Source: Schistocerca nitens (taxonomy: Eukaryota; Arthropoda; Insecta; Orthoptera; Acrididae). From it: a stretch of 64,000 nt of DNA. The DNA is taken from positions 533,033,102 through 533,097,101 of the forward strand of contig NC_064616.1 in NCBI RefSeq assembly GCF_023898315.1. Reading direction: 5' to 3'. Position numbers and translations under genes: made by a program. The notes beneath the pieces are model-generated. The model did not search any database and was not told where the DNA came from. It was given only the letters and a program-made list of their open reading frames with translations. Below are positions 12,546-23,389 of this stretch, one piece after another (within the stretch, counting starts at the first letter, position 1; the number at the start of each line of letters is the position of its first letter).

Positions 12546-12714
12546 CCTCTAATTGTTTAAATAAATAGTGCATGCAAAATAAAGACTTATGTCCAGCAGA
12601 GTTCGATTCCTCTTTCCGCCATTTCCTAGGAAGAGGTGGTGGTCGGATGACTTAGGTTAGTGGAGGTAGCCCAAATGACCTATCTTCCCGCCATTTTCTT
12701 AGGCTAGTAGAGAT

Positions 12715-13650
12715 GCTTTTACCTTGTGATTCGTTTTAAAGGAAAAATGTAATTCTGTACATATTTGGCCGCAATTTTCATCTATTTAAAGCATATCATA
12801 TTTAGTACATGACAGACCTACTTGGGAAGCGAACTTGACTTCCATGGGTAGGGGGCTGCCTGTATTTTAAAATTCCACTCTGTATCATGTTTTTTCTGTC
12901 ATAAAGAAAAATACTTCGTGAATGTTTATTATAGAATTATTTTAACTATAAACTATGATTTTTTGATCGTAGGATGGCCTGATGACGTTGCTCAGTGCCG
13001 AAACCAGAAGCCAGTAGGCAAAATAAAAATGCTACTGTGTACAAACGGAAATATTCTTTTCCAGAAAGAAACTGATGTCAGTCATGACAGTGTGCAATTT
13101 GTTACTATGTTGATGCAATTGTAGTTATGGGTTTCCTTGCCGGACGCGTTTTGTTTCCTGTGATACGAAATGTTTGATTTCCTGTAACAGATAATCTCGT
13201 TTTCAGTAATTTGTTTCAGATAAATAATGGCTTTTCAATTTGTCTTTTGATTCTTTCGTGGAGTGCAAGGTCAAGCTCTATGCATACCCAACGTTTCTGT
13301 GAAAACGATAGTTCTAATCGCCAGTTTCCACTAACAGGTTGTGTGTGTTGAATGAGAGGAAATTTTTTTTGTTTGTGCTATCTCGTTCATTTTTGATATC
13401 TCTCTCATAATAGCTTTGGTGTATATCGTTTAACATCGTATTTGTTTCTTATTAAATGACGTTTCTCTGTTTCTTGCACAGGTTTACCTTTGCACGACGT
13501 AAAATGTCAACAATAAAATTAAATTTAGTAGTAATGTTCAGTCTCAGACATAATGCTTAATTTACGATTATATTTTAGTTTCTTAATTCTATATTTACAC
13601 AAATATTTGCATCTATTCGTCATTTTTTAATATTTTGGTTTTTCTAGAGT
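12715..13650. other. unassigned AT-rich DNA
   Basis: No gene, RNA or repeat was recognised. Open frames are short and of biased AT-rich composition. Confidence 0.45.
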
Positions 13651-13654
13651 CACC

Positions 13655-13870
13655 ATCGTCATCGTCATTAGCCATTTGACATTCACCGATGAATAAAGGC
13701 CTTCTTTATGCTCGTACTTTTCCATACATTGTAGTTTTCAGCTTTACTCATCTGTGCTACTCGTACATATTGTCCAGTGTGATGCACCCACGTTATATTA
13801 CGTCGGGTCTTTTACTATACCTTGTAGTGTAGAAAAAGACTTCCTTGGCATGTCTACCATAATTCGCCTT
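13655..13870 (-). mobile_element. possible LINE 3' region remnant
   Basis: The stretch catcgtcatcgtcattagcc, then atttgacattcaccgatgaa, a taaaggccttc block and tttccatacattg, resembles the antisense 3' end of RTE-type insect LINEs as I remember them (catcatcatca...agccatttgac...ctgatgaacaaaggcc). No reverse-transcriptase frame is attached, so it would be a heavily 5'-truncated copy. Recognition is from memory only. Confidence 0.45.
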
Positions 13871-14777
13871 GATACGTGCCTCACCAATCCACATTTATTA
13901 ACATGAACCGTATTTTGAATAAAATACTAGCACTAGTTGCACTTTAGATTTTATTTTTTAAAAAAGAAGGAAAAACATGATCGGTTTCGGTCCCCAATGC
14001 CATTATCCAGAGTATGTGATTGATTGACAGTTCATACAGTACATCATTATTTAAACACAGGTGTTAAAACTTAAAATATAAAACTGAATAAAAAGTCCCA
14101 TAGTCTGCTGTAGTAGTATTTATTTAAGTTAATTAGAGACTCACACAACCGGTTTCGCAACTTTTAAATTACATCTTCTAGTGTACATCTGTACAGATTT
14201 TTTAAAAAATTTATTCTTTTATAATGAGGAACTGAAATTATCTGAGATGAATAGACTTAAACATGGAAGAAAATATTACGCGTCTAGTTAGAAAACTAGG
14301 AATGGCTCACATGCGCCCCACAAGGAACGGACTTACACAAACTTCATAAATAAGGTTTGTAATTTTATAGCAAAAGAAGGTTACTTACAAATACTGTGTC
14401 ATATGGTATAGAGAATAGTTACAAAACGCCGCAGAGTAACAGTTGGCGTGGTTAGGCAAAGTTCTCAGCCCTCCTCAATCGATAAAAACCATTATCAATG
14501 ATGAATGTCATTTCTATAAAACAAAAGAATAGAATTAGGGATCAGAAACTGATCCTTGATTAAAAAAAAACTCGGATGAAAAAGAGATGGGGACCGTCTC
14601 CATGTAACATGGAACTGCCAAAAAACGGGACTGACGTGTGTTAGAAATCGCGAGCTGTCATCACTTTCCCATTAAAATATGTTCCTGTCAGCCTGTCAAG
14701 CAACAATGCCCTTCATAAATGTTATACAGGACATAAATATCTTTAACATTTCACGGCCCTGTCAGCAACTGTATAAA
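13871..14777. other. unassigned AT-rich DNA with two recurrent motifs
   Basis: No gene was seen. Two copies of a recurring ggtttcg...atc(t)tc motif occur, at 13983-14010 and 14151-14180 (see findings). The rest is unassigned. Confidence 0.45.
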
Positions 14778-15140
14778 TTTTAATTTTAATAATCAACAGC
14801 GTCAGTTGCACCGTTTACCTAGAATTGACCTAGGTTTCAGTCGGGATAACCCAACCTTCTTCAGAATAACAGTAACTACCGTTTGTCCATAGTGGACATC
14901 GTCAAGCTAAAATTACAAATCCATAAATTATCGTCAGACTGTAAAAACTTATCTGAAACTGCCTCGGCCCCACTTCGCGACCGCGATGCGGTAGCCACGA
15001 GTGCTGTACTTGAACTCACTATGGACTATGGACGAACGGTAGTTACTGTTATTCTGAAGAAGGTTGGGTTATCCCGACTGAAACCTAGGTCAATTCTAGG
15101 TAAAAGGTGCGACTGAGGCTGTTGATTATTGAAATTAAAA
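14778..15140. mobile_element. long-hairpin MITE-like element
   Basis: Arms of about 116 bp (14778-14893 and 15025-15140) are near-perfect reverse complements, with about six mismatches by eye. They include an identical block from cctagaattgacctaggttt through cagtcgggataacccaacc. The ~130-bp loop holds no gene. The arrangement fits a MITE or foldback element. A transcript through it would fold into a long duplex, so it could feed small-RNA pathways, but nothing here shows that it does. The A run at 15140-15149 may be a mutated flank. Confidence 0.8.
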
Positions 15141-15597
15141 AAAAAAAAAACAATTACACAGGACAGTCCTGGTGTGGTTGCCCTAGTTTTAAAATTATCC
15201 ATTATCCAGTAGTTATAAGTGAGAAGTCCTGGGAGACCACAGAACGAGCCGCTCTGTGCAGCTGGCATTTTATTCAAAATCAATCTTACGGTCGTAGAAC
15301 GTGAATCAACATGCTCCAAATGCTGGGCAAAAAATTAACTTTACTGGCAGATTGGATTTTCCGCGGCCGTGTTGTAAAAATGTTATTTATGTGTACTGCA
15401 ACCAGTCACAATTTTTTGTGGGATATTAATAACATACTAATTTGTCAACGATAAATTTCGAACTACTAGCTCTCATCTTCAGGAATCAAAGCAGGCAAAT
15501 CACTTTAATATCATTTACTTTGCTAAGTCTATTAACTAGATTATCTCTGGGTCATTAAGGTGCCAAGGGGCTCATTGTGTTCAGATAATATGGCTCT
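15141..15597. other. unassigned DNA
   Basis: No gene was recognised. Another copy of the recurring motif (aaatttcg...ctcatcttcagg) lies at 15453-15482. Confidence 0.4.
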
Positions 15598-15843
15598 TTA
15601 ACTAGAAGTGGAAAAATGTTTATAGTGTATATCGTGCGAATATATCTCGCTTATGCGCCACTGCCTTTGGAAAATAATACCCATGTACGTCCCCTGGCGG
15701 CTGCGGGGTTTGCGTATCTGTCTCCACTTCGTAGAACAGTTCTGAAATGTTTTAAGCCACATTTGATTTTGCACTGATGTATTAATGTTCCTTACGGAAG
15801 TGAAGTAAACTGATTCGCAGAAAACACAGCAATATAAACACAA
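15598..15843 (-). pseudogene. possible mariner-type transposase C-terminal scrap
   Basis: An 81-codon frame contains FQNCSTKW...QGTYMG...F, reminiscent of the C-terminal F..CF..W..R...C....G.Y.EGD pattern of some mariner transposases. The catalytic part is absent and the match is short, so this may be chance. Confidence 0.3.
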
Positions 15844-15933
15844 GATGGCAGCAATATGAACAGTAGTTGGTCTGAAAATGTTTTGGCACTCAGAGATGTC
15901 ACAGACGAGCAGAAATGTTTCACTCAGGTTTCA

Positions 15934-16138
15934 AAAATGTTCAAATGTGTGTGAATTTCTAAGGGACCAAACTGCGGAGGTCATCGGTCCCTAGACTTAC
16001 ACACTACTTAAACTAATTATAACTTATGTTAAGAACAACACACACACCCATGCCCGAGGGAGGACTCGAACCACCGACGGGAGTATCCATGCAGTCAGTG
16101 ACATGGCGCCTCTAACCGCGCGGCCACTTCGCGCGGCA
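15934..16138 (-). mobile_element. tRNA-derived SINE (variant subfamily), minus strand
   Basis: Read on the minus strand it has the tRNA-like head (ggccgcgcggttagaggcgcc), a B-box-like ggttcgagtcc, cctcgggcatgggtgtgtgt, and the tail acacatttgaacattt. Flanks cactcaggtttca (15921-15933) and cactcacgtttca (16139-16151) form a 13-bp target duplication with one mismatch. It belongs to the same subfamily as the copy at 2058. Confidence 0.88.
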
Positions 16139-16356
16139 CACTCACGTTTCACTTGGATTTCATACTCTGTAGCATGGTACATAAGACAGGGATACTGATG
16201 AAAAGCTGACAATAACAAAAATAATTAAAGTACGGTTAAAACCGAAAAAGGATATTTGTTAATTGAAATTTGGGCATAAAAAAGATATTTCATGCAAGCA
16301 GGAATGATTCTACGTGTCATAAATTAATGATTTACAATTCACTTACATACTAGTAC

Positions 16357-16697
16357 GCCAACGGCCTTGCCGCAGTGGTAACACCGGTTCCCGTCAGATC
16401 ACCGAAGTTAAGTGCTGTCGGGCTGGGCTACCACTTGGATGGGTGACCATCCGGTCTGCCGAGCGCTGTTGGCAAGCGGGGTGTACTCAGCCCTTGTGAG
16501 GTAAACTGAGGAGCTACTTACTTGAGAAGTAGCGGCACCTGTCTCGTAAACCGACATCGACCGGGAGAGCGGTGTGCTGACCAGATGCTCCTCCATCTCC
16601 GCATCCAGTGACGCCTGTGGGCTGAAGATGACACGGAGGCCGGTCGGTATCGTTGGGCCTACCAAGGCCTGTTCGGACGGAGCTTAGATTTTTTAAA
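16357..16697 (+). mobile_element. 5S rRNA-derived SINE
   Basis: The first ~120 bases are a clear 5S rRNA derivative. They start gccaacggccttgccgcag and include gttcccgtcagatcaccgaa, a gttaagtgctgtcgggc block and the C-box-like ggatgggtgacc, ending gctgttggc as in 5S rRNA. A ~220-bp unrelated body follows and ends in a short T/A-rich tail. A 10-bp target duplication, atactagtac, lies at 16347-16356 and 16698-16707. It is a retroposed SINE (SINE3-like) carrying an internal 5S-type Pol III promoter, not a functional 5S gene. Open frames through it are accidental. Confidence 0.9.
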
Positions 16698-16707
16698 ATA
16701 CTAGTAC

Positions 16708-17259
16708 CCACAGAAGTGTGTAGCCGTACACGGGGGTCATAACCAAGTCTATAGCGTCTTTGAATGTCAAAATCATTTCAATGCAACTAGTGTTTATCTG
16801 GCGGCGATATTGTTCTTAAAAGCGATGTACTGTGAGAAACAGTATACTTGTCTTCCATAAAGAACAAAAATGCATTGAGATACTATGTAGTAGTACTTCG
16901 TGCTACGTACGTCTCATGTAAAAATACAGTTGGAAAGTGATTTAAAGCAGTGCAGAAAAGTGCTACAAGACGAGCGCATATCATAGAGTACTACTACAGC
17001 CAGTGAACGTACATGCAATAAGTCACCAGGACAATATTTCCAAAAAACAATTTCGCCACAGTAAATCATTTTGCCAAGAAATTCGCCATAGATTTTGTCC
17101 CATTTCTATGTAGGGAGGCAGACGATCACGATACAATGAAGACTGTGGGAACTCAACAGACTGGATGTAATCTAAGTAAAACTCTTCGTAACGTAAACAA
17201 TACGCTGCCTGGTATAAAAGAGGGGCAGAAGGAAACGAAATGAAATGAAAGTTTCTGGG
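16708..17259. other. unassigned DNA
   Basis: No gene, RNA or repeat was recognised in this 550-base stretch. Confidence 0.4.
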
Positions 17260-17272
17260 TTGACAGCGTTCG

Positions 17273-17468
17273 CCGGCCCGAGTGGCCGAGCGGTTCTAGG
17301 CGCTACAGTCTGGAACCGCGCGACCGCTACGGTCGCAGGTTCGAATCCTGCCTCGGGCATGGATGTATGTGATGTCTTTAGGTTAGTTAGGTTTAAGTAG
17401 TTCTAAGTTCTAGGGGACTGATGACCACAGCAGTTAAGTCCCATAGTGCTCAGAGCCATTTGAACCAT
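17273..17468 (+). mobile_element. tRNA-derived SINE (family 1), complete
   Basis: The head gcccgagtggccgagcgg pairs with cctcgggc as a tRNA acceptor stem would, making this the best-preserved tRNA-like head in the window. The B box ggttcgaatcc, the ggttagttaggtt body and the gagccatttgaaccat tail are present. A perfect 13-bp duplication, ttgacagcgttcg, lies at 17260-17272 and 17469-17481. Confidence 0.95.
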
Positions 17469-17486
17469 TTGACAGCGTTCGTGATG

Positions 17487-17940
17487 TTATTTCAGTGATA
17501 GCAGTATTGAGACAAATTTACATAGCTTGGTAGTATGCCAACAGCATGACGTTACACGTTCTCCGGCCTCGATGCAAGAACTGATTCGGTTGTGTAGGGT
17601 GTCATAAAGCAGTTGTGTCCTATCCTGAGGCAAGCTGTCCCACAATTGTTGTAACTGGTCCTTGATATCCGAGACACAAGCACAAGTTGGACCCACACGT
17701 CTTCTGTCGGGGACAGATGCGGTTATCTAGCAGGGTGGGACATCAGAATCACACAGACAGTTCATAACGACACATGCGTGTGGACGAGCGTGTCCTGTTG
17801 AAAAATAGTTCTAGGATACTGTAGCATGAGTGGTAACACATGAGTTCCGAGTAAAAGGTTTTGATGTTTTGCTCTAGGACATATGAGAGTAGTTTTGGTG
17901 ACATGGAATCTCCTTGTGCAGCTCATCTCCCAATTCAACA
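17487..17940 (-). pseudogene. Tc1-like transposase C-terminal fragment
   Basis: On the minus strand the reading shows TIFQQD (the second catalytic D region of Tc1 transposases, usually FQQDNARPH). It is followed, in a shifted frame, by DIKDQLQQLWDSLPQD and LLYDTLHNRISSCIEAG, which match the C-terminal helix pattern L..LW..LPQ..I..L..SMP.R...CI...G. The N-terminal DNA-binding half and the inverted repeats were not found, and several frame breaks are present, so the copy is dead. Confidence 0.75.
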
Positions 17941-18113
17941 TCTATCTGTGTCCTGCTGAAGTGAAGGCAGCAGAAGACGTCATTCCGCCGATGAGCTTTC
18001 TGTGAACACCTGGAAGTCTGGAGGCAGCGGTGGAGTCAACAACCACCTGCTGAAGAGCCTTCCACCGGGGGTCCACCGGCCATTTGCTAATACGAGAGTT
18101 ATTCGGAAAGTAA

Positions 18114-18503
18114 ATAGTTTGGACAAGAAGAGAATAGAAGCTTTCGAAATGTGGTGCTACAGAAGAATGCTGAAGATTAGATGGGTAGATCACATAACTA
18201 ATGAGGAGGTACTGAATAGGATTGGGGAGAAGAGGAGTTTGTGGCACAACTTGACCAGAAGAAGGGATCGGTTGGTAGGACATGTTCTGAGGCATCAAGG
18301 GATCACCAATTTAGTATTGGAGGGCAGCGTGGAGGGTAAAAATCGTAGGGGGAGACCAAGAGATGAATACACTAAGCAGATTCAGAAGGATGTAGGTTGC
18401 AGTAGGTACTGGGAGATGAAGAAGCTTGCACAGGATAGAGTAGCATGGAGAGCTGCATCAAACCAGTCTCAGGACTGAAGACCACAACAACAACAACAAC
18501 ATA
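18114..18503 (+). mobile_element. RTE-like LINE, extreme 3' end with (AAC)n tail
   Basis: An open frame reads RIEAFEMWCYRRMLKI, then TNEEVLNRIGEKRSL, LVGHVLRH, GKNRRGRPR and AQDRVAWRAASNQ followed by a stop. This is the characteristic C-terminus downstream of the reverse transcriptase in RTE/BovB-like LINEs of insects. The copy ends in a caacaacaacaac microsatellite tail and is flanked by ggaaagtaa (18105-18113 and 18504-18512). It therefore entered the mariner by target-primed reverse transcription and is strongly 5'-truncated. Its last ~120 codons are intact, so it is relatively young. Confidence 0.85.
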
Positions 18504-18577
18504 GGAAAGTAAGGAACGATCGGTCACGAAATGGAAAATACAGTGAAAATCTGATGAAACTTTGCACATATGAGTTG

Positions 18578-20984
18578 CGAGTAGATTTCCCCACCATGTT
18601 ATAGTTCTGGGTGGAGACTGTAATTTGCCGGATATAGACTGGGAGATTCAAACGTTCATAACGGGTGGCAGGGACAAAGAATCCAGTGAAATTTTTTTAA
18701 GTGCTTTATCTGAAAACTACCTTGAGCAGTTAAACAGAGAACCGACTCGTGGCGATACCATATTAGACCTTCTGGTGACAAACAGACCCGAACTATTTGA
18801 AACAGTTAACGCAGAACAGGGAATCAGCGATCATAAAGCAGTTACTGCATCGATGATTTCAGCCGTAAATAGAAATATTAAAAAAGGTAGGAAGATTTTT
18901 CTGTTTAGCGAAAGTGACAAAAAGCATATTTCAGAGTACCTGACGGCTCAACACAAAAGTTTTGTCTTAAGTACAGATAGTGTTGAGGATCAGTAGACAA
19001 AGTTCAAAACCATCTTACAATATGCGTTAGATAAGTATTTGCCAAGCAAGATCGTAAGAGATGGAAAAGAGCCACCGTGGTACAACAACCGAGTTAGGAA
19101 ACTGCTGCGGAAGCAAAGGGAACTTCACAGCAAACATAAACATAGCCAAAGCCTTGCAGACAAACAAAAATTACGCGAAGCGAAATGTAGTGTGAGGTGG
19201 GCTATGCGAGAGGTGTTCAATGAATTCGAAAGTAAAGTTCTATGTACTGACTTGACAGAAAATCCTAAGAAACTTTGGTCTTATGTCAAATCGGTAGGTG
19301 GATTAAAACAAAATGTCCAGACACTCTGTGACCAAAATGGTACTGAAAGAGAGGATGACAGACTAAAGGCCGAAATACTAAATGTCTTTTTCCAAAGCTG
19401 TTTCACAGAGGAAGACTACACTGTGGTTCCTTCTCTAGATTGTCGCACAGACGACAAAATGGTAGATATCGAAATAGACGACAGAGGGATAGAGAAACAA
19501 TTAGAATCGCTCAAAAGAGGGAAGGCTGCTGGACCTGATGGGTTACTAGTTCGATTTTACACAGAGTACGCCAAGGAACTTGCCACCCTTCTTGCAGCGG
19601 TGTACCGTAGGTCTCTAGAAGAGCGTAGCGTTCCAAAGGATTGGTAAAGGGCACAGGTCATCCCTGTTTTCAAGAAGTGACGTCGAACAGATGTGCAGAA
19701 CTATAGACCTATATCTCTACGTCGATCAGTTGTAGAATTTTGGAACACGTATTATGTTCGAGTATAATGACTTTTCTGGAGACTAGAAATCAACTCTGTA
19801 GCAATCAGCATGGGTTTCAAAAAGACGATCGTGTGAAACGCAGCTCGCGCTATTCGTCCACGAGACTCAGATGGCCATAGACACGGGTTCCCAGGTAGAT
19901 GCCGTGTTTCTTGACTTCCGCAGGGCGTTCGATACAGTTCCCCACAGTCGTTGAATGAACAAAGTAAGAGCATATGGACTATCAGACCAATTGTGTGATT
20001 GGGTTGAAGAGTTCCTAGACAACAGAACGCAGCATGTAATTCTCAATGGAGAGAAGTCTTCCGAAGTAAGAGTGATGTCAGGTGTGCCGCAGGGGAGTGT
20101 CGTAGGACCGTTGCTATTCACAATATATATAAATGACCTTGTGGATGACATCGGAAGTTCACTGAGGCTTTTTGCGGATGATGCTGTGGTATATCGAGAG
20201 GTTGTAACAATGGAAAATTGTACTGAAATGCAGGAGGATCTGCACCGAATTGACGCATGGTGCAGGGAATGGCAATTGAATCTCAATGTAGACAAGTGTA
20301 ATGTGCTGCGAATACATAGAAAGGAAGAGCCCTTATCTTTTAGCTACAATATAGCAGGTCAGTAACTGGAAGCAGTTAATTCCATAAATTATCTGGTAGT
20401 ACGCATTAGGAGTGATTTAAAATGGAATGATCATATAAAGTTGATCGTCGGTAAAGCAGATGCCTAACTGAGATTCATTGGTAGAATCCTAGGGAAATGC
20501 AATCCGAAAACAAAGGAAGTAGGTTACAGTACGCTTGTTCGCCCACTGCTTGAATACTGCTCAGCAGTGTGGGATCCGTACCAGATAGGGTTGATAGAAG
20601 AGATAGAGAAGATCCAACGGAGAGCAGCGCGCTTCGTTACAGGATCATTTAGTAATCGCGAAAGTGTTACGGAGATGAACTCCAGTGGAAGACACTGCAG
20701 GAGAGACGCTTAGTATCTCGGTAGTGGCTTTTGCTGAAGTTCCGAGAACATACCTTCACCGAAGAGTCAAGCAGCATATTGCTCCTTCCTACGTATATCT
20801 CGCGAAGAGACCATGAGAATAAAATCAGAGAGATTAGAGCCCACACAGAAGCATACCGACAGTCCTTCTTTCCACGAACAATACGAGACTGGAATAGAAG
20901 GGGGAACCGATAGAGGTACTCAAGGTACCCTCCGCCACACACCGTCAGGTGGCTTGCGGAGTATGGAAGTAGATGTAGATGTAG
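18578..20984 (+). mobile_element. non-LTR retrotransposon (Jockey/CR1-type), 5'-truncated
   Basis: In order: the end of an apurinic-type endonuclease (GGDCNLPDIDWE, TILDLLVTNRPEL, GISDHKAV); a linker; the RT start (AAGPDGL...VPKDW); RT fingers with FLDFRRAFDTVPH; SGVPQGSVVGPLLF (20077-20118); the catalytic FADDAVVY (20170-20193) in place of the usual YADD; and a C-terminal RRAARFV. It ends in a short (gatgta)n tail typical of this LINE type. The ORF2 region is broken by several stops and frame changes. It lies inside the mariner, so it is younger than that element. Confidence 0.88.
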
Positions 20985-21465
20985 AACTGTGTCTAGTACG
21001 CCCGTCGATCGCATCATGTCGCTCTTTTCATTTCTGAGCTCACAGCGAGAACGTAAAAATGGCTAGAAATTAGCGTCTCCCGCCAAAGATGAGGGCCTGT
21101 CAAAAGATTTCGCCTCAAGCTATGCAATCCAGGTAACGTAACCGTCATGTGGTTCGTTCTGCACGACAATTCTCTGCCGCACTCTGCAGGGGCAATGAAG
21201 ATGCTTCTGTAGCGTTTTCGATGGGAAGTGTTTGATCACCCACAATACAGCCCGTAACTGGGTACTCCTGATGTTCATCTCTGCTCATATCAACCGCTGG
21301 CCATGAAGACAATATTTTGACACAGACAAGGAGCTGCAGTCCAGAGCAGGAAATTTTCGAAAAGCACTGGCGGCTGTATTCTATAACGAGGGAATTGAAT
21401 AGTTGGTACAACGCTACGACAGATGTCTAAGTCTGAGCGGCGACTGTGTAGAGAAGTAGCTGGAA

Positions 21466-22640
21466 GTCGTATCTTCAGCGAAATACTTCGCTCAGGGGCC
21501 TATCCTTCCGCATGGAAACATGCGGAAATTGTGGCTATCGCAAAAACCGACAAGGACGCACGTGAAGCAGTCAGCTACCGGCCCCTCAGCTTTCTGCGTT
21601 CCCTCCAGAAGGCGATCGAGAGGCTGTACGCGAAAACTCTGACCCAACACATCACGCAAGAGAGTGTCATACCAGACGAACGGTTCTGATTTCGGAGCGG
21701 CCATTCCATCTCTCAAGAGCTGCTGCGGTTGGTGGACACGGCCATGATGGCGCTAGAAACAGGGGAACACCTTGGGGCGGTGCTTCTCGACTTGTCCAGG
21801 GCTCGTGTACATACTCTTTGTGCACGGGATACTGACGTCACACGTAGTACTCTTCGGTTGTACCTTGATGGGAGGACCTTCTATGTGAGGGTATACTACC
21901 GATCATTCACTGAGAGACAGATACTTGCAGGAGTGCCGTAGGGCACGGTGCTCGGCCTCTTGCTGTACTTCCTGTAAACTGCCGACGCACCGCGGATGGC
22001 GCGAGTAAAGATGGTACTATACGTCAACGATACAGCGTTGTTTATCCGCAGCATCAATGTGCAGACGATGAGACACCGCTTCCAGATCGGGGGCGACCCA
22101 TTGGTTTCATGATCGACGAAGTGGCGCTTGAAACTCAACGCTGCCAAGAGCCAGACAGTAATCTTCACCCGAAGGATGCTGCCTCCAGATTTGCCGCCTG
22201 TCAACATCCTGGGAGGCCCCATCCCACGGATGAAGACCGCGAAATAGCTCGGGTGACACTCCGTAAGAGGCTGACATGGGCGCCGCATATACGTGACGTC
22301 AGAAGCAGCGGAGAGGGGCGCTTACGCGCCTTCTGTGCCACAGCACCACGGTGTTGACTATCTATATAAACTTGTCAGACCGGCATTAGAGTATGCGGCC
22401 ATCGGGTGGGGAAAAGGCGCCGACATTCACACGGTAGTGCTGCAGATGCTGCAGAATCGGGCTCTTAAGGTAGCTCTGCGCCTACCCATGTTATACTCAA
22501 TTCGTCTGCTGAGCGAGGAGACAGGTATCCCGCTGCTGCATGACAGATTCCGCCAGACTGCTGTTGCCTTCTACGAGGAGGTGGGCTAGTCCCACGATGG
22601 CTCATCCTGGAACTGGGCCACCAACAACATTGCAGGCCGA
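21466..22640 (+). mobile_element. Jockey-like LINE fragment (RT region)
   Basis: Conceptual reading gives WKHAEIVAIAKTDKD, YRPLSFLRSLQKAIERL, TQESVIPDERF.FRSGHS, LLRLVD, AVLLDLSRA, AGVP.GTVLG, then a VNDTALF equivalent of YADDTA, and KLNAAKSQTVIF. These are successive Jockey-clade reverse-transcriptase blocks. The 5' part is missing, stops and shifts are frequent, and part of the palm domain is deleted (the AFD block runs straight into the thumb-side segment). The left junction abuts the mariner C-terminus at 21465. Confidence 0.8.
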
Positions 22641-23389
22641 CGACACATTGGCCGAATCTGCTGAGAATATAATTGTTTCCACTGCGAAATTTTTTTTTCC
22701 GCTGTAGCTTGAGGGCAAAAGCATCCCCACATCACCTGAGGCCAATTCAGCAAGTCAGATAACCACAACACCACATCAAGAGGTTCAGCAGGAATAACAC
22801 GTTGATGTTGAAATGTCAAAATTTTGAGCAAGGAATGTTCGCCAGAGAAGCGACAGTGACAGTATACCCACACAGGTTGAATCGGACCTTGATCATTTAC
22901 GACTATTAGTACTCATTTAGACAAATCCGACTCAAAATCTCTGTCAAAATGTATGAATTCTTGAAAAGTAGTAATTGATATTCATTGCTCCATTCTACCA
23001 ATTTGTCTACTGCTTGAAAATACTCCGTTGTTTCATATTCTCTTCCACAGCTGACTCAGTCCTTTGTCTAACTAAAACTGATTTCTTTTTCTAGGCTGTT
23101 GGCGATAATTCTAGTTGATATTTTTTAAATTACGGAGTAGATGTTGACACGTATGAAGTGTTTTTATGTTTCGTCTAACTCTTTTCTTGTGCAACTCTAT
23201 AATTATAGACTTGTTACTGTTTGGATGAATGGGTTTCCTTTCAGAAATTCTGTGAATATTGTGCAGATACACCGCTTTACCTCTTCAAAACATTTGATGT
23301 CTGGGACCTCGTCCCAGGTCGTTGCCATACTCGCCGACTATGATCATCCAGGGTAGTGAAGAGCCGCATTTCAGTGCGACGGCATTCAT
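22641..23389. other. unassigned DNA
   Basis: The first ~200 bases may be decayed tail of the preceding LINE. No gene was recognised in the remainder. Confidence 0.4.

Larger units (their letters stand above)
2420..12714. mobile_element. giant inverted repeat (arms >3 kb, 3.7-kb loop)
   Basis: The sequence from 2420 to 5842 reappears as reverse complement from 12714 back to 9530. Easy anchors are the block around gcatgcactatttatttaaa (left ~2560, right ~12560), an 81-codon frame present in both arms (4328-4573 and, minus strand, 10623-10868), and the inner ends (left ...aagaaaaacggt at 5842; right accgatttctt at 9530). By eye the 246-bp frame is about 92% identical between arms. No target duplication is obvious at 2420 or 12714, and I found no transposase, polymerase or integrase inside. 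It may be a long-TIR mobile element of unknown class, or a segmental inverted duplication. Confidence 0.85.
9530..12714 (-). repeat. right arm of the giant inverted repeat
   Basis: This is the reverse complement of the left arm, about 3.2 kb long including its own SINE at 11731-11926. It carries three tandem copies of the ~120-bp unit near its outer end (12178-12545), against one in the left arm. Its outer limit is near 12714 (ttcttaggctagtagaga), facing acctctagtaacctaag at 2420 in the left arm. Confidence 0.85.
18093..21465 (+). mobile_element. mariner-like element split by two LINEs
   Basis: Three separated pieces line up with one mariner. The 5' end is cgagagttattcggaaag (18093). The middle is gtaaggaacgatcgg...tttgcacatatgagttg (18504-18577). 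The rest (20985-21465) encodes the C-terminal part read as HYNSLPHSAGAMKM...GSV. ITHN and the end ..TTDV*V.A.TV.RS, resembling DNARPHSA...GDYVEK. An RTE-like LINE (18114-18503) and a second LINE (18578-20984) interrupt it. The central catalytic region is largely deleted and the 3' inverted repeat is missing, apparently lost where the next LINE starts. Recognition of the terminal repeat and C-terminus is from memory of a locust mariner family. Confidence 0.7.

Noticed and set aside
2420-12714. Polinton/Maverick-type or other large virus-like element
   Set aside because: Long inverted repeats invited the idea, but no DNA polymerase B, integrase, packaging ATPase or capsid signature was seen in arms or loop.
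16357-16480. A functional 5S rRNA gene
   Set aside because: Similarity is limited to a diverged 5S fused to an unrelated ~220-bp body with target duplications. It is a SINE.
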